Shown one piece after another: positions 12,626 through 19,794 of a stretch of DNA of 19,794 nt. Numbering within the stretch: position 1 is the first letter of the stretch; each line of letters starts with the position of its first letter. Location: the NCBI GenBank assembly GCA_964455935.1, contig CAYVZU010000072.1, positions 1 to 19,794 of the forward strand. Reading direction: 5' to 3'. The stretch comes from CAYVZU01 sp964455935 (GTDB lineage: Bacteria > Fibrobacterota > CAYVZU01). Both the position numbers and the translations under genes were made by a program. The notes below the pieces were generated by a model. The model was given only the letters and a program-made list of their open reading frames with translations, searched no databases and was not told where the DNA came from.

Positions 12626-13345
12626 ATGAGGCCCCATAAACTACGGACGATATTCGCGAAGCCGCTTTCGCGACGATTCTGGCCCAGGCACTGCCTGGGC
12701 GAACCTGTTACGCTCTTTCTGGACGAGTTTGAGGCCGTGCGCCTATCGGACTGGCTTGGGTTGTATCAGGAACAGGCCGCGGTCAAAATGAACGTATCGC
12801 GACAGACCTTTGGAAATATTATTCAATCCGCGCACAGGAAAATCGCCGATGCGCTCGTGCATTCGCGGGAGTTGACAATCGAGGGCGGACCCACGCACAT
12901 GATGGAGCGCCAATACAAATGCGCCGGGTGCGGGCATTCCTGGGCCCGGCCCAGCGAAGAAGGGAGGGCGGAGGAATGTCCGCGGTGCATGGGCAAAGAC
13001 ATTGCGCGAATCCGCTCCGACACCTATTTCATATGCGATGCGTGCGGATATGCTTGGTCATTGCCCCGCGGCGGGGATTCGGCGGAGGAATGCCCGGAAT
13101 GCAAAAACGGCAGCATTGTGAAGCTGGGCAGGGAGCGGCCCCTTCATTCTCACCATGGCCACCACCGTCACGAACATTCGATTACTCAAAGACTACCTGC
13201 CGATCTTTCTGTGGGTTTCGGCCGGCATGATGATCATGATGATCATGATGAACAATCTGGCCATGAAAATTGGAGCCGTCGTCGCCTTTCTGGCCCCGGT
13301 GGGCAGGGCCACGCGCACGGCCGAAATCCTGATTTCGTTCTATGA
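12626..13345 (+). CDS. DUF134-type predicted DNA-binding protein with tandem zinc ribbons
   Basis: Residues 1-85 from ATG 12626 match the DUF134 family, a sigma-factor-like helix-turn-helix: FLDEFEAVRLSDWLGLYQEQAA, KMNVSRQTFGNIIQSAHRKIADAL and ELTIEGG. This is followed by two tandem, similar zinc ribbons: C99/C102...C118/C121 and C137/C140...C156/C159, both with a GRAEECPRC or DSAEECPEC pattern. A histidine-rich tail (LHSHHGHHRHEHS) follows near residues 173-185. The last part of the frame, to 13345, reads through the decayed ABC gene out of its frame, so the natural end was probably near residue 185-190. There is no Shine-Dalgarno; the open frame extends upstream into the AraC gene but homology starts here. 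DUF134 proteins often sit beside iron-molybdenum cofactor-type proteins; none is present. Confidence 0.8.
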   Translation: MRPHKLRTIFAKPLSRRFWPRHCLGEPVTLFLDEFEAVRLSDWLGLYQEQAAVKMNVSRQTFGNIIQSAHRKIADALVHSRELTIEGGPTHMMERQYKCAGCGHSWARPSEEGRAEECPRCMGKDIARIRSDTYFICDACGYAWSLPRGGDSAEECPECKNGSIVKLGRERPLHSHHGHHRHEHSITQRLPADLSVGFGRHDDHDDHDEQSGHENWSRRRLSGPGGQGHAHGRNPDFVL

Positions 13346-13644
13346 ACGCATGCTTACCGCGTTGTCTTTGGTATCGGCCATTCTTGAAATTCTTCAGACC
13401 AAAGAAGTCGAGAATCAGAATCCGCGGCACACCGACTCTGTTCTGGATGGATCGGTTCACATGGAGATGTAGATTTCAGCTATGAAAGCAAGGCAGGCCG
13501 CTGGCGGCTCGCTACCCTTCGCATGCACATCAAGACCGGGGAACGCATTGCACTTGCTGGGGAATCGGGAACCATGTGTTCGTTTTCAAGGATGGCACCA
13601 TCGTGGTTCCTTCATCCCCTGAAATAGCCGATGGCGCATCCTGA
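13185..13644 (+). pseudogene. Decayed ABC exporter remnant (TMD and NBD fragments)
   Basis: Three pieces of an ABC exporter in different frames. First, a transmembrane-domain end: AMKIGAVVAFLAPVGR, then TAEILISFYERMLTALSLVSAILEILQTKE and VLDGSV, in the frame of an ATG at 13155. Near 13465 one base is missing, and the continuation GDVDFSYESKAGRWRLATLR, then MHIKTGERIALAGESG, is the start of the nucleotide-binding domain in another frame; it breaks off inside the Walker A motif. Third, VFVFKDGTIVVPSSPEIADG (13576-13638) in yet another frame resembles the end of such a domain, so most of the ATPase is deleted; this last part is the weakest. It overlaps the recQ start. This is a dead gene between the DUF134 gene and recQ. 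Confidence 0.6.
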
Positions 13645-15514
13645 TTCCGGCAAGAGCCCGAAATCGTATTCTTTCCGGGAGGAAGAATTACGATCCAGCC
13701 TGAGTCGCCTATTTGGATTTTCCGCCTTTCGCCCAAACCAGCAGGAGATTGTCCAGGCCGTCTTGGGGGGGCGTGATGTTTTTGCCGTGATGCCCACCGG
13801 CGGTGGAAAATCGCTCTGCTATCAATTACCCGCCCATTTGATGCCAGGTACGTGCATGGTGATCAGCCCTCTGATTGCGCTTATGAAAGACCAGGTGGAT
13901 GCTGCAGAGCGAATGGGACTGCGGGCCGCAACCCTCAACAGCGCGCAATCGGACCATGAACGGCTTTGCGTTTTTCGCCGGTTGCAGGCCGGCGAACTGG
14001 ACCTTCTTTATGTCAGCCCGGAGCGCCTGGCTGTGGAGGCTTTTCTTAACAGCATGAAACGGCTTCCCCTCAATTCCATTGCCGTTGACGAGGCTCATTG
14101 CATCTCCGAATGGGGTCATGATTTTCGGCCGGATTACCTTCTTCTTTCGGAAATGGTGAACCATTTCCCCCATCTGCCCATTGCGGCATTCACGGCCACG
14201 GCCACCCCGCGCGTCCAACGCGATATTGTGGGGCGATTGGGATTGCGAAATCAATTCGCGGTTCGGGCCTCTTTTGACAGGCCCAACCTGTTCTATGAAG
14301 TGCGGCCCAAGGAGAATGTCGAATCCCAAATCCTCGCGTTCATACGCGGCCGGCCCGGGGAAGCGGGCATCGTATATCGCACTACGCGGGATGCCGTGGA
14401 AAAAACGTCGGAGTTGCTGTCGTCCAACGGCATACGGGCGCTGCCATACCATGCGGGCCTGGACGATTCAATTCGCCATGCCAACCAGGAGGCCTTCCAG
14501 CGGGAAAAAGCGGACGTTGTGGTGGCGACCGTTGCCTTTGGCATGGGTATCGATAAATCAAATGTCCGGTATGTGGTGCACGGCGATCTTCCCAAAAACA
14601 TGGAAAGCTACTACCAGGAGACGGGCCGGGCCGGACGGGACGGCGAACCCTCGCATTGCCTTCTGTTTTTCGGCCGGGGCGATATCCCCAAGATCCGCTA
14701 TTTCATCGATCAGGTTGAAAATGACGAGGAGCGCCAGCGCCTGCTTTCTTCACTCAAGACCATTGCCGCCTATAGTCAAAGTAATGCCTGCCGGCGCAAA
14801 CAGATTCTGGCGCATTTTGGAGAATCGGTGTCTTACGAAAAATGCGGCGCTTGTGATTTCTGCACGTCCCAACGAGAGACAATCGACCGGACCGAGGACG
14901 CCCAAAAGATTCTCTCAGCCATGATCCGGTCCGGAGAGCGGTTTGGGGCAGGACACGTTGTTGATATTGTCCGCGGCGCCGATACCCAGAAGATCCGGGC
15001 TTTTCGCCACAATGAATTGAAGACATATGGCATCGGGAAAGACCAGGCCCGGAAGTATTGGCTTGGCCTGATCGATGATTTGACAACACAGGACATAGTC
15101 CGTCAAGCCGACGGAAAGTATCCGATTCTCGCGTGCACCCCAAAGTCCAGGGAGGTCCTGACCGGAAGCCTTCGGGTCCACATTCTACAGCAAAAGAACG
15201 GGTTGCCCGCCGAGCGCCGTCGCGCTGGGGGTGGTACGGCCGGTAATTCGGAGTTGTTCGACCGGTTGCGCGCCCTCCGGCGAAAGCTTGCGCAAGCCGA
15301 AGATGTCCCGCCTTATGTTGTTTTCTCCGATCGCACATTGCGCGAAATGTCGGACCGCATGCCAATGAGCCCGCGCGACATGCTGGCCGTTTCCGGTGTT
15401 GGAGAAATCAAGCTGCGCCGATATGGCGAAGCATTCCTTCAATGCATTTTGCAATTTGCCCAGAAGCACCCCGCGGCAAGCGGCGGAAAATGGAAGCATG
15501 CCCGGCCTGAATGA
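13631..15514 (+). CDS. recQ: ATP-dependent DNA helicase RecQ
   Basis: A 627-residue superfamily 2 helicase, full length for bacterial RecQ, acting 3'-5' in recombination and repair. Motif 0 FRPNQQEIV (33-41), Walker A TGGGKS (56-61), DEAHCISEWGHDFRPDY (153-169), TATATP (188-193), GMGIDK (304-309) and QETGRAGRDG (329-338) are all present. The RecQ zinc site is C387, C405, C408 and C411, followed by an RQC winged-helix region (about 420-520) and a C-terminal HRDC domain (about 540-612). The ATG at 13631 has no Shine-Dalgarno and overlaps the tail of the ABC remnant. No operon partner is seen; the next genes are on the opposite strand. Confidence 0.95.
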   Translation: MAHPDSGKSPKSYSFREEELRSSLSRLFGFSAFRPNQQEIVQAVLGGRDVFAVMPTGGGKSLCYQLPAHLMPGTCMVISPLIALMKDQVDAAERMGLRAATLNSAQSDHERLCVFRRLQAGELDLLYVSPERLAVEAFLNSMKRLPLNSIAVDEAHCISEWGHDFRPDYLLLSEMVNHFPHLPIAAFTATATPRVQRDIVGRLGLRNQFAVRASFDRPNLFYEVRPKENVESQILAFIRGRPGEAGIVYRTTRDAVEKTSELLSSNGIRALPYHAGLDDSIRHANQEAFQREKADVVVATVAFGMGIDKSNVRYVVHGDLPKNMESYYQETGRAGRDGEPSHCLLFFGRGDIPKIRYFIDQVENDEERQRLLSSLKTIAAYSQSNACRRKQILAHFGESVSYEKCGACDFCTSQRETIDRTEDAQKILSAMIRSGERFGAGHVVDIVRGADTQKIRAFRHNELKTYGIGKDQARKYWLGLIDDLTTQDIVRQADGKYPILACTPKSREVLTGSLRVHILQQKNGLPAERRRAGGGTAGNSELFDRLRALRRKLAQAEDVPPYVVFSDRTLREMSDRMPMSPRDMLAVSGVGEIKLRRYGEAFLQCILQFAQKHPAASGGKWKHARPE

Positions 15515-15669
15515 GCTTGCCCAATGCGCCCTATTTATCGGTTCCCGATCGCAAGCGGGTGAGAAGTCATCGAAGAAACTGATTCGCCGTTGGCGCGGCG
15601 TCCGGCTTCGGCGGTCAATCCCAAAGCAGTTTAGAGCTGGAGCCAGGCATGGCAAGGAACCTTTGGGGT

Positions 15670-15783
15670 TTACCGGCCAGCGTTGCGATGTCTCTTGAGT
15701 GCTCGCTCAAAATCGAGGTATTTGTCCAGGGAACCTTCCGCCGCGGCCAACTCATCGATATGCATCGCAGTGAGTTTCTTCAT
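15670..15783 (-). CDS. 37-residue ORF coupled to the winged-helix gene
   Basis: A short frame, MKKLTAMHIDELAAAEGSLD then KYLDFERALKRHRNAGR, whose ATG (15783) follows the stop codon of the winged-helix gene with no spacing (TAAATG). This is a typical translational-coupling arrangement. It encodes an amphipathic, helix-forming, charged peptide (many Glu, Asp, Lys, Arg). No family is recognised. It could be a small partner of the winged-helix protein or the surviving N-terminus of a larger partner gene; the 155 bases to recQ hold no continuation that could be recognised. The coding look (good third-position GC) favours a real or formerly real gene. Confidence 0.45.
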   Translation of the reverse strand: MKKLTAMHIDELAAAEGSLDKYLDFERALKRHRNAGR

Positions 15784-16149
15784 TTATTCAGCCTTGGCCT
15801 TTGCAATGTCTTTCATCCAGACAACCGGTTTGCCTTTGATGCGCGGTCTGCGCCGATTCTTCAGGAGCTTTTCCCTTAGCGTATCGGAATATGCTTCGAC
15901 CGTCTTTTTGAGAACGGCCTGGAGTTCCTCGCAAAGAAAATAGCGGGGATTGAATCGATACAGGTTGGTTCGCCCATACTGCTTGCGAACCAGGATGCGC
16001 GCGTATTCAAGATTGTCGAGTTGCCTTTGGATGGGGAAGAGGCTTCGCTCCCAAAAATCGGCAATTTCTTTGGCGTATCCTTCTTCTCGTGCATAGATAA
16101 AAACCAAAACCTGTTCTTTGCTTGTCGATCCGAGAAGCGCTTCAATCAT
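15784..16149 (-). CDS. Winged-helix DNA-binding protein, probable autoregulator
   Basis: A 121-residue protein with a winged helix-turn-helix of the ArsR/MarR-like kind: MIEALLGSTSKEQVLVFIY, then EEGYAKEIADFWERSLFPIQ RQLDNLEYARILVRKQ (two helices plus recognition helix), then the wing YGRTNLYRFNPRYFLCEEL, then a basic tail (REKLLKNRRRPRIKGKP). The family is common in front of toxin-like or nucleotidyltransferase genes, as judged from general knowledge, but no such toxin is seen here. A good Shine-Dalgarno (GAGGTG) sits just before the ATG at 16149. Upstream is a promoter with a perfect inverted repeat, so it probably represses itself. Next gene: a 37-residue ORF, abutting. Confidence 0.8.
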   Translation of the reverse strand: MIEALLGSTSKEQVLVFIYAREEGYAKEIADFWERSLFPIQRQLDNLEYARILVRKQYGRTNLYRFNPRYFLCEELQAVLKKTVEAYSDTLREKLLKNRRRPRIKGKPVVWMKDIAKAKAE

Positions 16150-16190
16150 TTCCGCACCTCATCGCCGCCGGAATAGATCTGTACAATTAT

Positions 16191-16234
16191 AGGTTATATT
16201 ACCTAATATATAGGTAATATAACCTCTGTGTCAA
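16191..16234 (-). promoter_or_regulatory. Promoter with perfect 15-bp-arm inverted-repeat operator
   Basis: Reading on the minus strand, TTGACA (16229-16234) is followed by 18 bases and then TATATT (16205-16210). AGGTTATATTACCTA (16191-16205) and TAGGTAATATAACCT (16211-16225) are perfect reverse complements separated by ATATA. The operator therefore covers most of the spacer and the -10 box. It lies 42 bases upstream of the winged-helix start at 16149, which implies negative autoregulation. Confidence 0.75.
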
Positions 16235-16284
16235 CGGTCTGAAACCGTCACCCAGGATGGGGTCACCATTCAGCTTCGATGATT

Positions 16285-16312
16285 CGTACCCTTCGATTGC
16301 TCTCGGGGTACG
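16285..16312 (-). terminator. Candidate hairpin downstream of the glycosyltransferase operon
   Basis: CGTACCC (16285-16291) pairs with GGGTACG (16306-16312), a 7-bp stem with a 14-nt loop, located 30 bases after the last glycosyltransferase stop on the minus strand. No T-tract follows, so it is a weak candidate terminator. Confidence 0.3.
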
Positions 16313-16342
16313 TTCCACCAAACACCCTAATTGATCCGGCTG

Positions 16343-17476
16343 CTACCCTCGCAGGGCCGTGATCAGATCTTCCAGTTCCATGGCGCGGCGGGAGGCTGTG
16401 TGCGATTGCAAAACCCGCTTGCGCGCATTCTGGCCTATAACGAGCCGTTCGGTTTCGGGCAGGTCGTGCAGAATGGCCATCACGTCGTGGCGTGAGCGGG
16501 CCACGAGAATTTCATTGCCGGGCTCCAGGAAGTCGGGCAGGCCTTCCCACGGATCGGTAATTACAGGCGTTGCGCAGGCCGAGGCTTCGAACAGCCGGGT
16601 GCTGGGGGAGTAGCCGGCCTTGACCATGTCGGCTCGCGTTAAGTTTAGCGTAAACCGCTGGGCTCCATAGAAGGCTCTATGCTCGGCCGGCGCCAGGTGT
16701 TCCACCCAGCGCACATTGCCGGGCCAGGCCACATCAACCGGATACAGAGGGCCTGCAACCACAAAGCGGCCCTGGGGACTGGTTCGGGCTGGTTCGAGAA
16801 GCAGTTCCTGCAACCAGTCCTGCCGGTCTTTGCTGTAGGTTCCCATGTAACCCAGCTCGTAAACGGGATTCACTTTGCTGGGAGCGTAGATTTCCGGGTC
16901 GATGCAGCAATAGAACGGTGCGACTCGCCGGGCTCCGAAGTCCTCGCGCAGGACGTCGAGCACCGGGCCGCCCGCAAAAGAAAGGTAGACATCGAACTTG
17001 GGAATCAAATCCGGCTCCAGATATTCCCGGTCCTGATTGCGCAACTTGGCCAGGGTTACCGGCGTGTCGATGTCGTAAAAAGCCGTGGCCCCGCGCGCGG
17101 CCGATAGCAGCCATTTCCCCACGCGCACCCCGTCGGGGACATACGAGCCCAGCATTACAAAATCCGCTTCTCGGACCTCGTCCGCGAACCGGGTCTTCAA
17201 ATCGCCCAATGAGGAATACAATTCCACACGGCCTATCGCGGATTCGGCCAGATCGCGCTTGCGCGCATACCAGGGCACGTCGCGTTCGAGGAAGAGCACA
17301 TCATGGCCCCGCCCGGACAACTCGTGGACGAGGCCGCGATAGGTGGTTGCGTGTCCGTTGCCCCATGACGAGGTGATCGAGAGTCCCAGAATCACGATCC
17401 GAAACGTCTGGGCCGGAACAGGGCTTTCCTCCGTTGTCAAAGCCGAATGGGTGGACTTGGTTTCAATGGCTCGCAT
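16343..17476 (-). CDS. CgeB-like glycosyltransferase (group 1 C-terminal type)
   Basis: A 377-residue glycosyltransferase of the GT-B fold. The N-terminus has VILGLSITSSWGNGHATTYR and GLVHELSGRGHDVLFLERDVPWY, a first Rossmann domain. The C-terminal half has GYSPSTRLFEASACATPVITDPWEGLPDFLEPGNEI, the donor-binding pattern of the CgeB/DUF3880 glycosyltransferases. The start is ATG 17476, overlapping the upstream gene by 14 bases with GGAG nearby; a further upstream frame to 17533 is open but lacks support. Third in a run of three overlapping genes, so made together with the others. Its substrate is probably a surface or secreted glycan; the donor and acceptor cannot be told. Confidence 0.88.
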   Translation of the reverse strand: MRAIETKSTHSALTTEESPVPAQTFRIVILGLSITSSWGNGHATTYRGLVHELSGRGHDVLFLERDVPWYARKRDLAESAIGRVELYSSLGDLKTRFADEVREADFVMLGSYVPDGVRVGKWLLSAARGATAFYDIDTPVTLAKLRNQDREYLEPDLIPKFDVYLSFAGGPVLDVLREDFGARRVAPFYCCIDPEIYAPSKVNPVYELGYMGTYSKDRQDWLQELLLEPARTSPQGRFVVAGPLYPVDVAWPGNVRWVEHLAPAEHRAFYGAQRFTLNLTRADMVKAGYSPSTRLFEASACATPVITDPWEGLPDFLEPGNEILVARSRHDVMAILHDLPETERLVIGQNARKRVLQSHTASRRAMELEDLITALRG

Positions 17477-18586
17477 TGATTGGCTCCGAATGGGGTTGGA
17501 GTTCGCGGACGATTTGCAGAAGCTGGTCCACACGATGACCGCATGTATGTCGTGCCCGAATTGTCTTGATTCCGTGCTCCCGCAGGCGCGTTGCCTCTGC
17601 GGGATGACTCAGGATCCAGCGCAGATGCGCTTTCATTTCGTTGCCGTCGTGCGCCATCAGAAAGTCATGCCCCGGCTTGAACATCCCTTCCAGGTCCTCC
17701 CAGGGAGAGCAGACGAGCGGAATTCCGCAGGCCAGCGCCTCAAAGGGCCGGATGGTGGGTATTCCCGGCAGCAGTTTCACGTAGGGGCCCCGCGGCACGT
17801 GCACGGTGACTTGGTATGCGCCGAAGACCTCCGGAACTCGAAAATTGGGAATCCATCCGCCGTAGTCGATGCCGGCGCGAGCCAGATGCGCTTTGACGGC
17901 GGCCGGGTAACGCACTCCGAAAACGCTGGCGCGAAGCTTTAAATCCTGAATGGGCCGGACCAGGAATTCCTCCAACTCGTCCGAGCGCTCGCCATCGCCC
18001 CAGTTGCCGATCCATACCAGATTCCCCTGGCGCGCTTTGCCGTCCACAGGCCGGAAGNNNNNNNNNNCCGGAAGACCCGCGTATCAGCGGCTTCATGCCA
18101 GGTCCAGGCGTACCGAGTGAGTTTCCGGTCCAGATATTGCGCCCGCAACGATTCGCCAAATGCCAGGACCCCATCGAAATCATCCAAGAGACCGGCCGGG
18201 CATTCCCGGATAAGGCGATGATGCGTATCGTGCAGCAGGAGAACGAACTTGCGGCGGCCGCGAGCCTGGCCCAATGCGTGAAACAGTCCGGGATCGTTCC
18301 ATTCATGGACCAACACCAGGCTCGCATCGTCGAGCGTTGCTTCGAGATCAAGTTTATCCAACTCGTAAAACGTGCTTTTCAGGTCTGGGAAAGCGGTTTG
18401 AAAATCGTTGAGCGGCGCATTGCCGTATTCGGATTTCAGGTTGCGAAGGCTCCAACCGTCGGCCGGTTCGAAGACGCGCACGTCATGACCCCGGCTCTGG
18501 AGCTCGGCGACGATTCCTCTGAGAAAATGGGCGTTGCCGTTGTTCCAGTCCGATAGGAGTGAATGATAAAACAGGACGATCTTCAT
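17463..18586 (-). CDS. CgeB-like glycosyltransferase, split only by an assembly gap
   Basis: A GT-B glycosyltransferase, 368 residues when repaired. The N-terminal half MKIVLFYHSLLSDWNNGNAH, then FLRGIVAELQSRGHDVRVFEP, resembles the downstream gene's N-terminus. The C-terminal half contains IRPFEALACGIPLVCSPWED, then LEGMFKPGHDFLMA, the donor-site motif of this family. The run of Ns at 18058-18067 breaks the frame, but CCGGAAG stands on both sides of it. Removing the Ns and one CCGGAAG (17 bases) joins the halves in frame at DTRVFRPVDGKARQGNLVWI. The ATG at 18586 overlaps the preceding TGA as ATGA. The gene is thus intact, and the apparent frameshift is an assembly artefact. Confidence 0.85.
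18058..18067. other. Assembly gap (10 Ns)
   Basis: Ten Ns flanked by the identical heptamer CCGGAAG on both sides (18051-18057 and 18068-18074). This is the mark of a scaffolder leaving a default-length gap where two contigs actually overlap by 7 bases. Collapsing it restores the reading frame. Confidence 0.95.
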
Positions 18587-19677
18587 GCGCGCACCGCCCG
18601 TTTTCTGCGCTTGGACCGGATCAAAGAATCATAGACGGTTGTGTACTTTTCGACCTGGCGGTGAGGGGTAAAGCTGAGCGCCCTTTCCCGGGCCGCAATC
18701 ATTCGTCGGGACCGCAGGTCGGCGTCCGCGATCAATGTCTTGAGCGCATCGGCCAGACTCGCGAAGTCGTCGGGCGCAATATAAAGCGCCGCATCGCCCC
18801 AGACCTCGCGCAGGGATGGAATGTCGCCCAGTACCAGGCAGCATCCTGCCAGGCCGGCTTCAAGAGCGGTAAGGCCAAACGGTTCATACCGGGCCGGGGC
18901 GGCGAAAATCGAGGCGCGGCCCAGCCACTGGGCCATTTCCCAGGAGGCAAGCGGTCCAAGAACGCGGACAGGGCCAAAATCAATGCGGTTGCCCGAGGGG
19001 TGGACCGGATCCCCCGCCAGCACAACGGGCCAGGGCAGAGCCGGCGCGATCTGGGCCAGCATCTGAAGGTTTTTGGCTTGATCCCAAAGCCGGCCGGCCC
19101 CAAAGACAAACGGCTCTTTGGATAACGGTGGAAAATCGTCGGCATTCCGGGCATTGGCGATCACCATGGTATTTTTAAGCGGGCCGTAATAGGAGGTGAG
19201 CTCGTTGAGCATGGCCTTTGTGGGCGCCACAACGAGATCGGCCGCCTTAAGGCCGGCTGCCACCCGGGACCGATACGTTTCCCAAACCGGGGGCGGATGT
19301 TGTCCTTCAACCCAATGAAACCAGGAGAAAACACAGGAATGACCCACGGACAGCACTGGAATTTTCCAGGGCAGGGCCGCGTGGGAATAGCCGTTGATGT
19401 GAGCCAATTCCGCCCCGGAGCTTTCGCCAAGTTCCAGAAGCCATTGGCCGGACGCGTCCACCTCGTCCCAGGGATCATCCATCCATTCCAATTTGTAGTT
19501 GCTCTCGTGAATTTCCACGCCGGGAATCTTGCCAATGTCCGAGCGTTGACTCGTTGAGAGTCGGGCGCCCAGCGAGGCCAAAACGGTTTCCACTCCCGTG
19601 CCGCTAAGCGCCCTGATCAGTTCTACGCTGTAGGTCCAAACACCGCCAAGGGTGTCGGTGGTCATAAGAATGCGCAT
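18583..19677 (-). CDS. GT4-type glycosyltransferase
   Basis: A 364-residue GT-B retaining-type glycosyltransferase. Seen: the N-terminal MRILMTTDTLGGVWTYSVEL (glycine-rich loop after the first strand), LIRALSGTGVETVLASLG, the middle FGAGRLWDQAKNLQMLAQ, typical of the domain entry of GT4 enzymes, and YEPFGLTALEAGLAGCCLVLG, which contains the EX7E motif (E-PFGLTAL-E) that contacts the sugar nucleotide. No Shine-Dalgarno is seen before the ATG at 19677. First gene of the three-gene set; its stop overlaps the next start by four bases (ATGA). Likely role: adding a sugar in a polysaccharide or glycan pathway; donor and acceptor are unknown. Resemblance to glycogen synthase-type enzymes is possible but not shown. 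Confidence 0.9.
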   Translation of the reverse strand: MRILMTTDTLGGVWTYSVELIRALSGTGVETVLASLGARLSTSQRSDIGKIPGVEIHESNYKLEWMDDPWDEVDASGQWLLELGESSGAELAHINGYSHAALPWKIPVLSVGHSCVFSWFHWVEGQHPPPVWETYRSRVAAGLKAADLVVAPTKAMLNELTSYYGPLKNTMVIANARNADDFPPLSKEPFVFGAGRLWDQAKNLQMLAQIAPALPWPVVLAGDPVHPSGNRIDFGPVRVLGPLASWEMAQWLGRASIFAAPARYEPFGLTALEAGLAGCCLVLGDIPSLREVWGDAALYIAPDDFASLADALKTLIADADLRSRRMIAARERALSFTPHRQVEKYTTVYDSLIRSKRRKRAVRA

Positions 19678-19794
19678 ATTTTCGACAGAAGTGAAATTTC
19701 AGAAATCAGAAACCGGAATTCGGAATTAAGTACCACAAAACCTAAAATTCACGCGCTATGTGGGCTTGGCTTAACGCATTGTCATTGATGATGA
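19678..19794. other. Upstream region at the window edge
   Basis: 117 bases upstream of the glycosyltransferase set. Contains CAGAAATCAGAAAC and the short near-palindrome CCGGAATTCGG, which look like scraps of a simple repeat. No promoter could be assigned, and the window ends before a neighbouring gene is seen. Confidence 0.4.

Noticed and set aside
13155..13472. Independent 105-residue membrane protein
   Set aside because: Its sequence matches the end of an ABC exporter transmembrane domain, and the continuation is found in another frame, so it is part of a pseudogene.
15185..15655. 156-residue minus-strand ORF at the recQ 3' end, possible partner of the winged-helix gene
   Set aside because: Mostly antisense to the recQ HRDC region, not aligned in frame with the 37-residue ORF, and no family is recognisable.
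17939..18057. Reading of the N-terminal glycosyltransferase half through the Ns (SGLWTAKRARG...)
   Set aside because: This frame is wrong after the gap; the sequence in the alternative frame matches the family.

Overview
The window is a moderately GC-rich stretch of a bacterial chromosome, almost certainly a metagenome-derived scaffold because it contains a run of 10 Ns. Gene content (PcrA/Rep helicase, RecQ, LipM-type octanoyltransferase, DUF362 ferredoxin-like protein, Gfo/Idh/MocA oxidoreductase with a TIM-barrel sugar isomerase, AraC regulator, DUF134 regulator, CgeB-like glycosyltransferases, REP-associated transposases, many long palindromes) suggests a free-living Gram-negative-type bacterium. 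A PVC-group lineage or neighbouring uncultured phylum would fit, but nothing here fixes the phylum. No rRNA, tRNA or CRISPR array was seen.

Layout. 1-1.55 kb: an exported metallo-beta-lactamase-fold hydrolase converges on a NUDIX hydrolase. 1.6-4.8 kb: an accessory stretch, all genes on the minus strand, with two REP-associated tyrosine transposases (RAYTs) separated by unrecognised exported or membrane proteins. Each RAYT is bracketed by its own inverted REP-like sequences; the first RAYT has lost its C-terminus. 4.8-5.38 kb: a gene-free region dominated by a nested palindromic repeat with a 12-bp direct repeat on its flanks. 5.38-9.47 kb: a plus-strand set of UvrD/Rep helicase, DUF362 4Fe-4S protein and LipM-like octanoyltransferase, ending in a 28-bp-arm inverted repeat. 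9.65-11.45 kb: a minus-strand two-gene carbohydrate operon (isomerase then oxidoreductase) divergent from an AraC regulator (11.63-12.54 kb) that probably controls it. 12.6-13.65 kb: a DUF134 regulator with tandem zinc ribbons behind a good sigma-70 promoter and palindrome, then a decayed ABC exporter. 13.63-15.51 kb: recQ. 15.67-16.23 kb: a minus-strand pair of a winged-helix protein and a 37-residue ORF under a promoter whose spacer and -10 lie in a perfect 15-bp-arm inverted repeat. 16.34-19.68 kb: three overlapping glycosyltransferase genes on the minus strand.

How the genes work together. The best-supported functional units are the AraC-controlled isomerase/oxidoreductase pair (sugar or polyol catabolism), the glycosyltransferase trio (surface polysaccharide or glycan modification) and the self-regulating winged-helix/small-ORF pair. 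The two RAYT plus REP units are candidate REPtrons. The middle glycosyltransferase looks broken by the N-run but is readable as one intact gene when the 7-bp overlap on both sides of the gap is collapsed.
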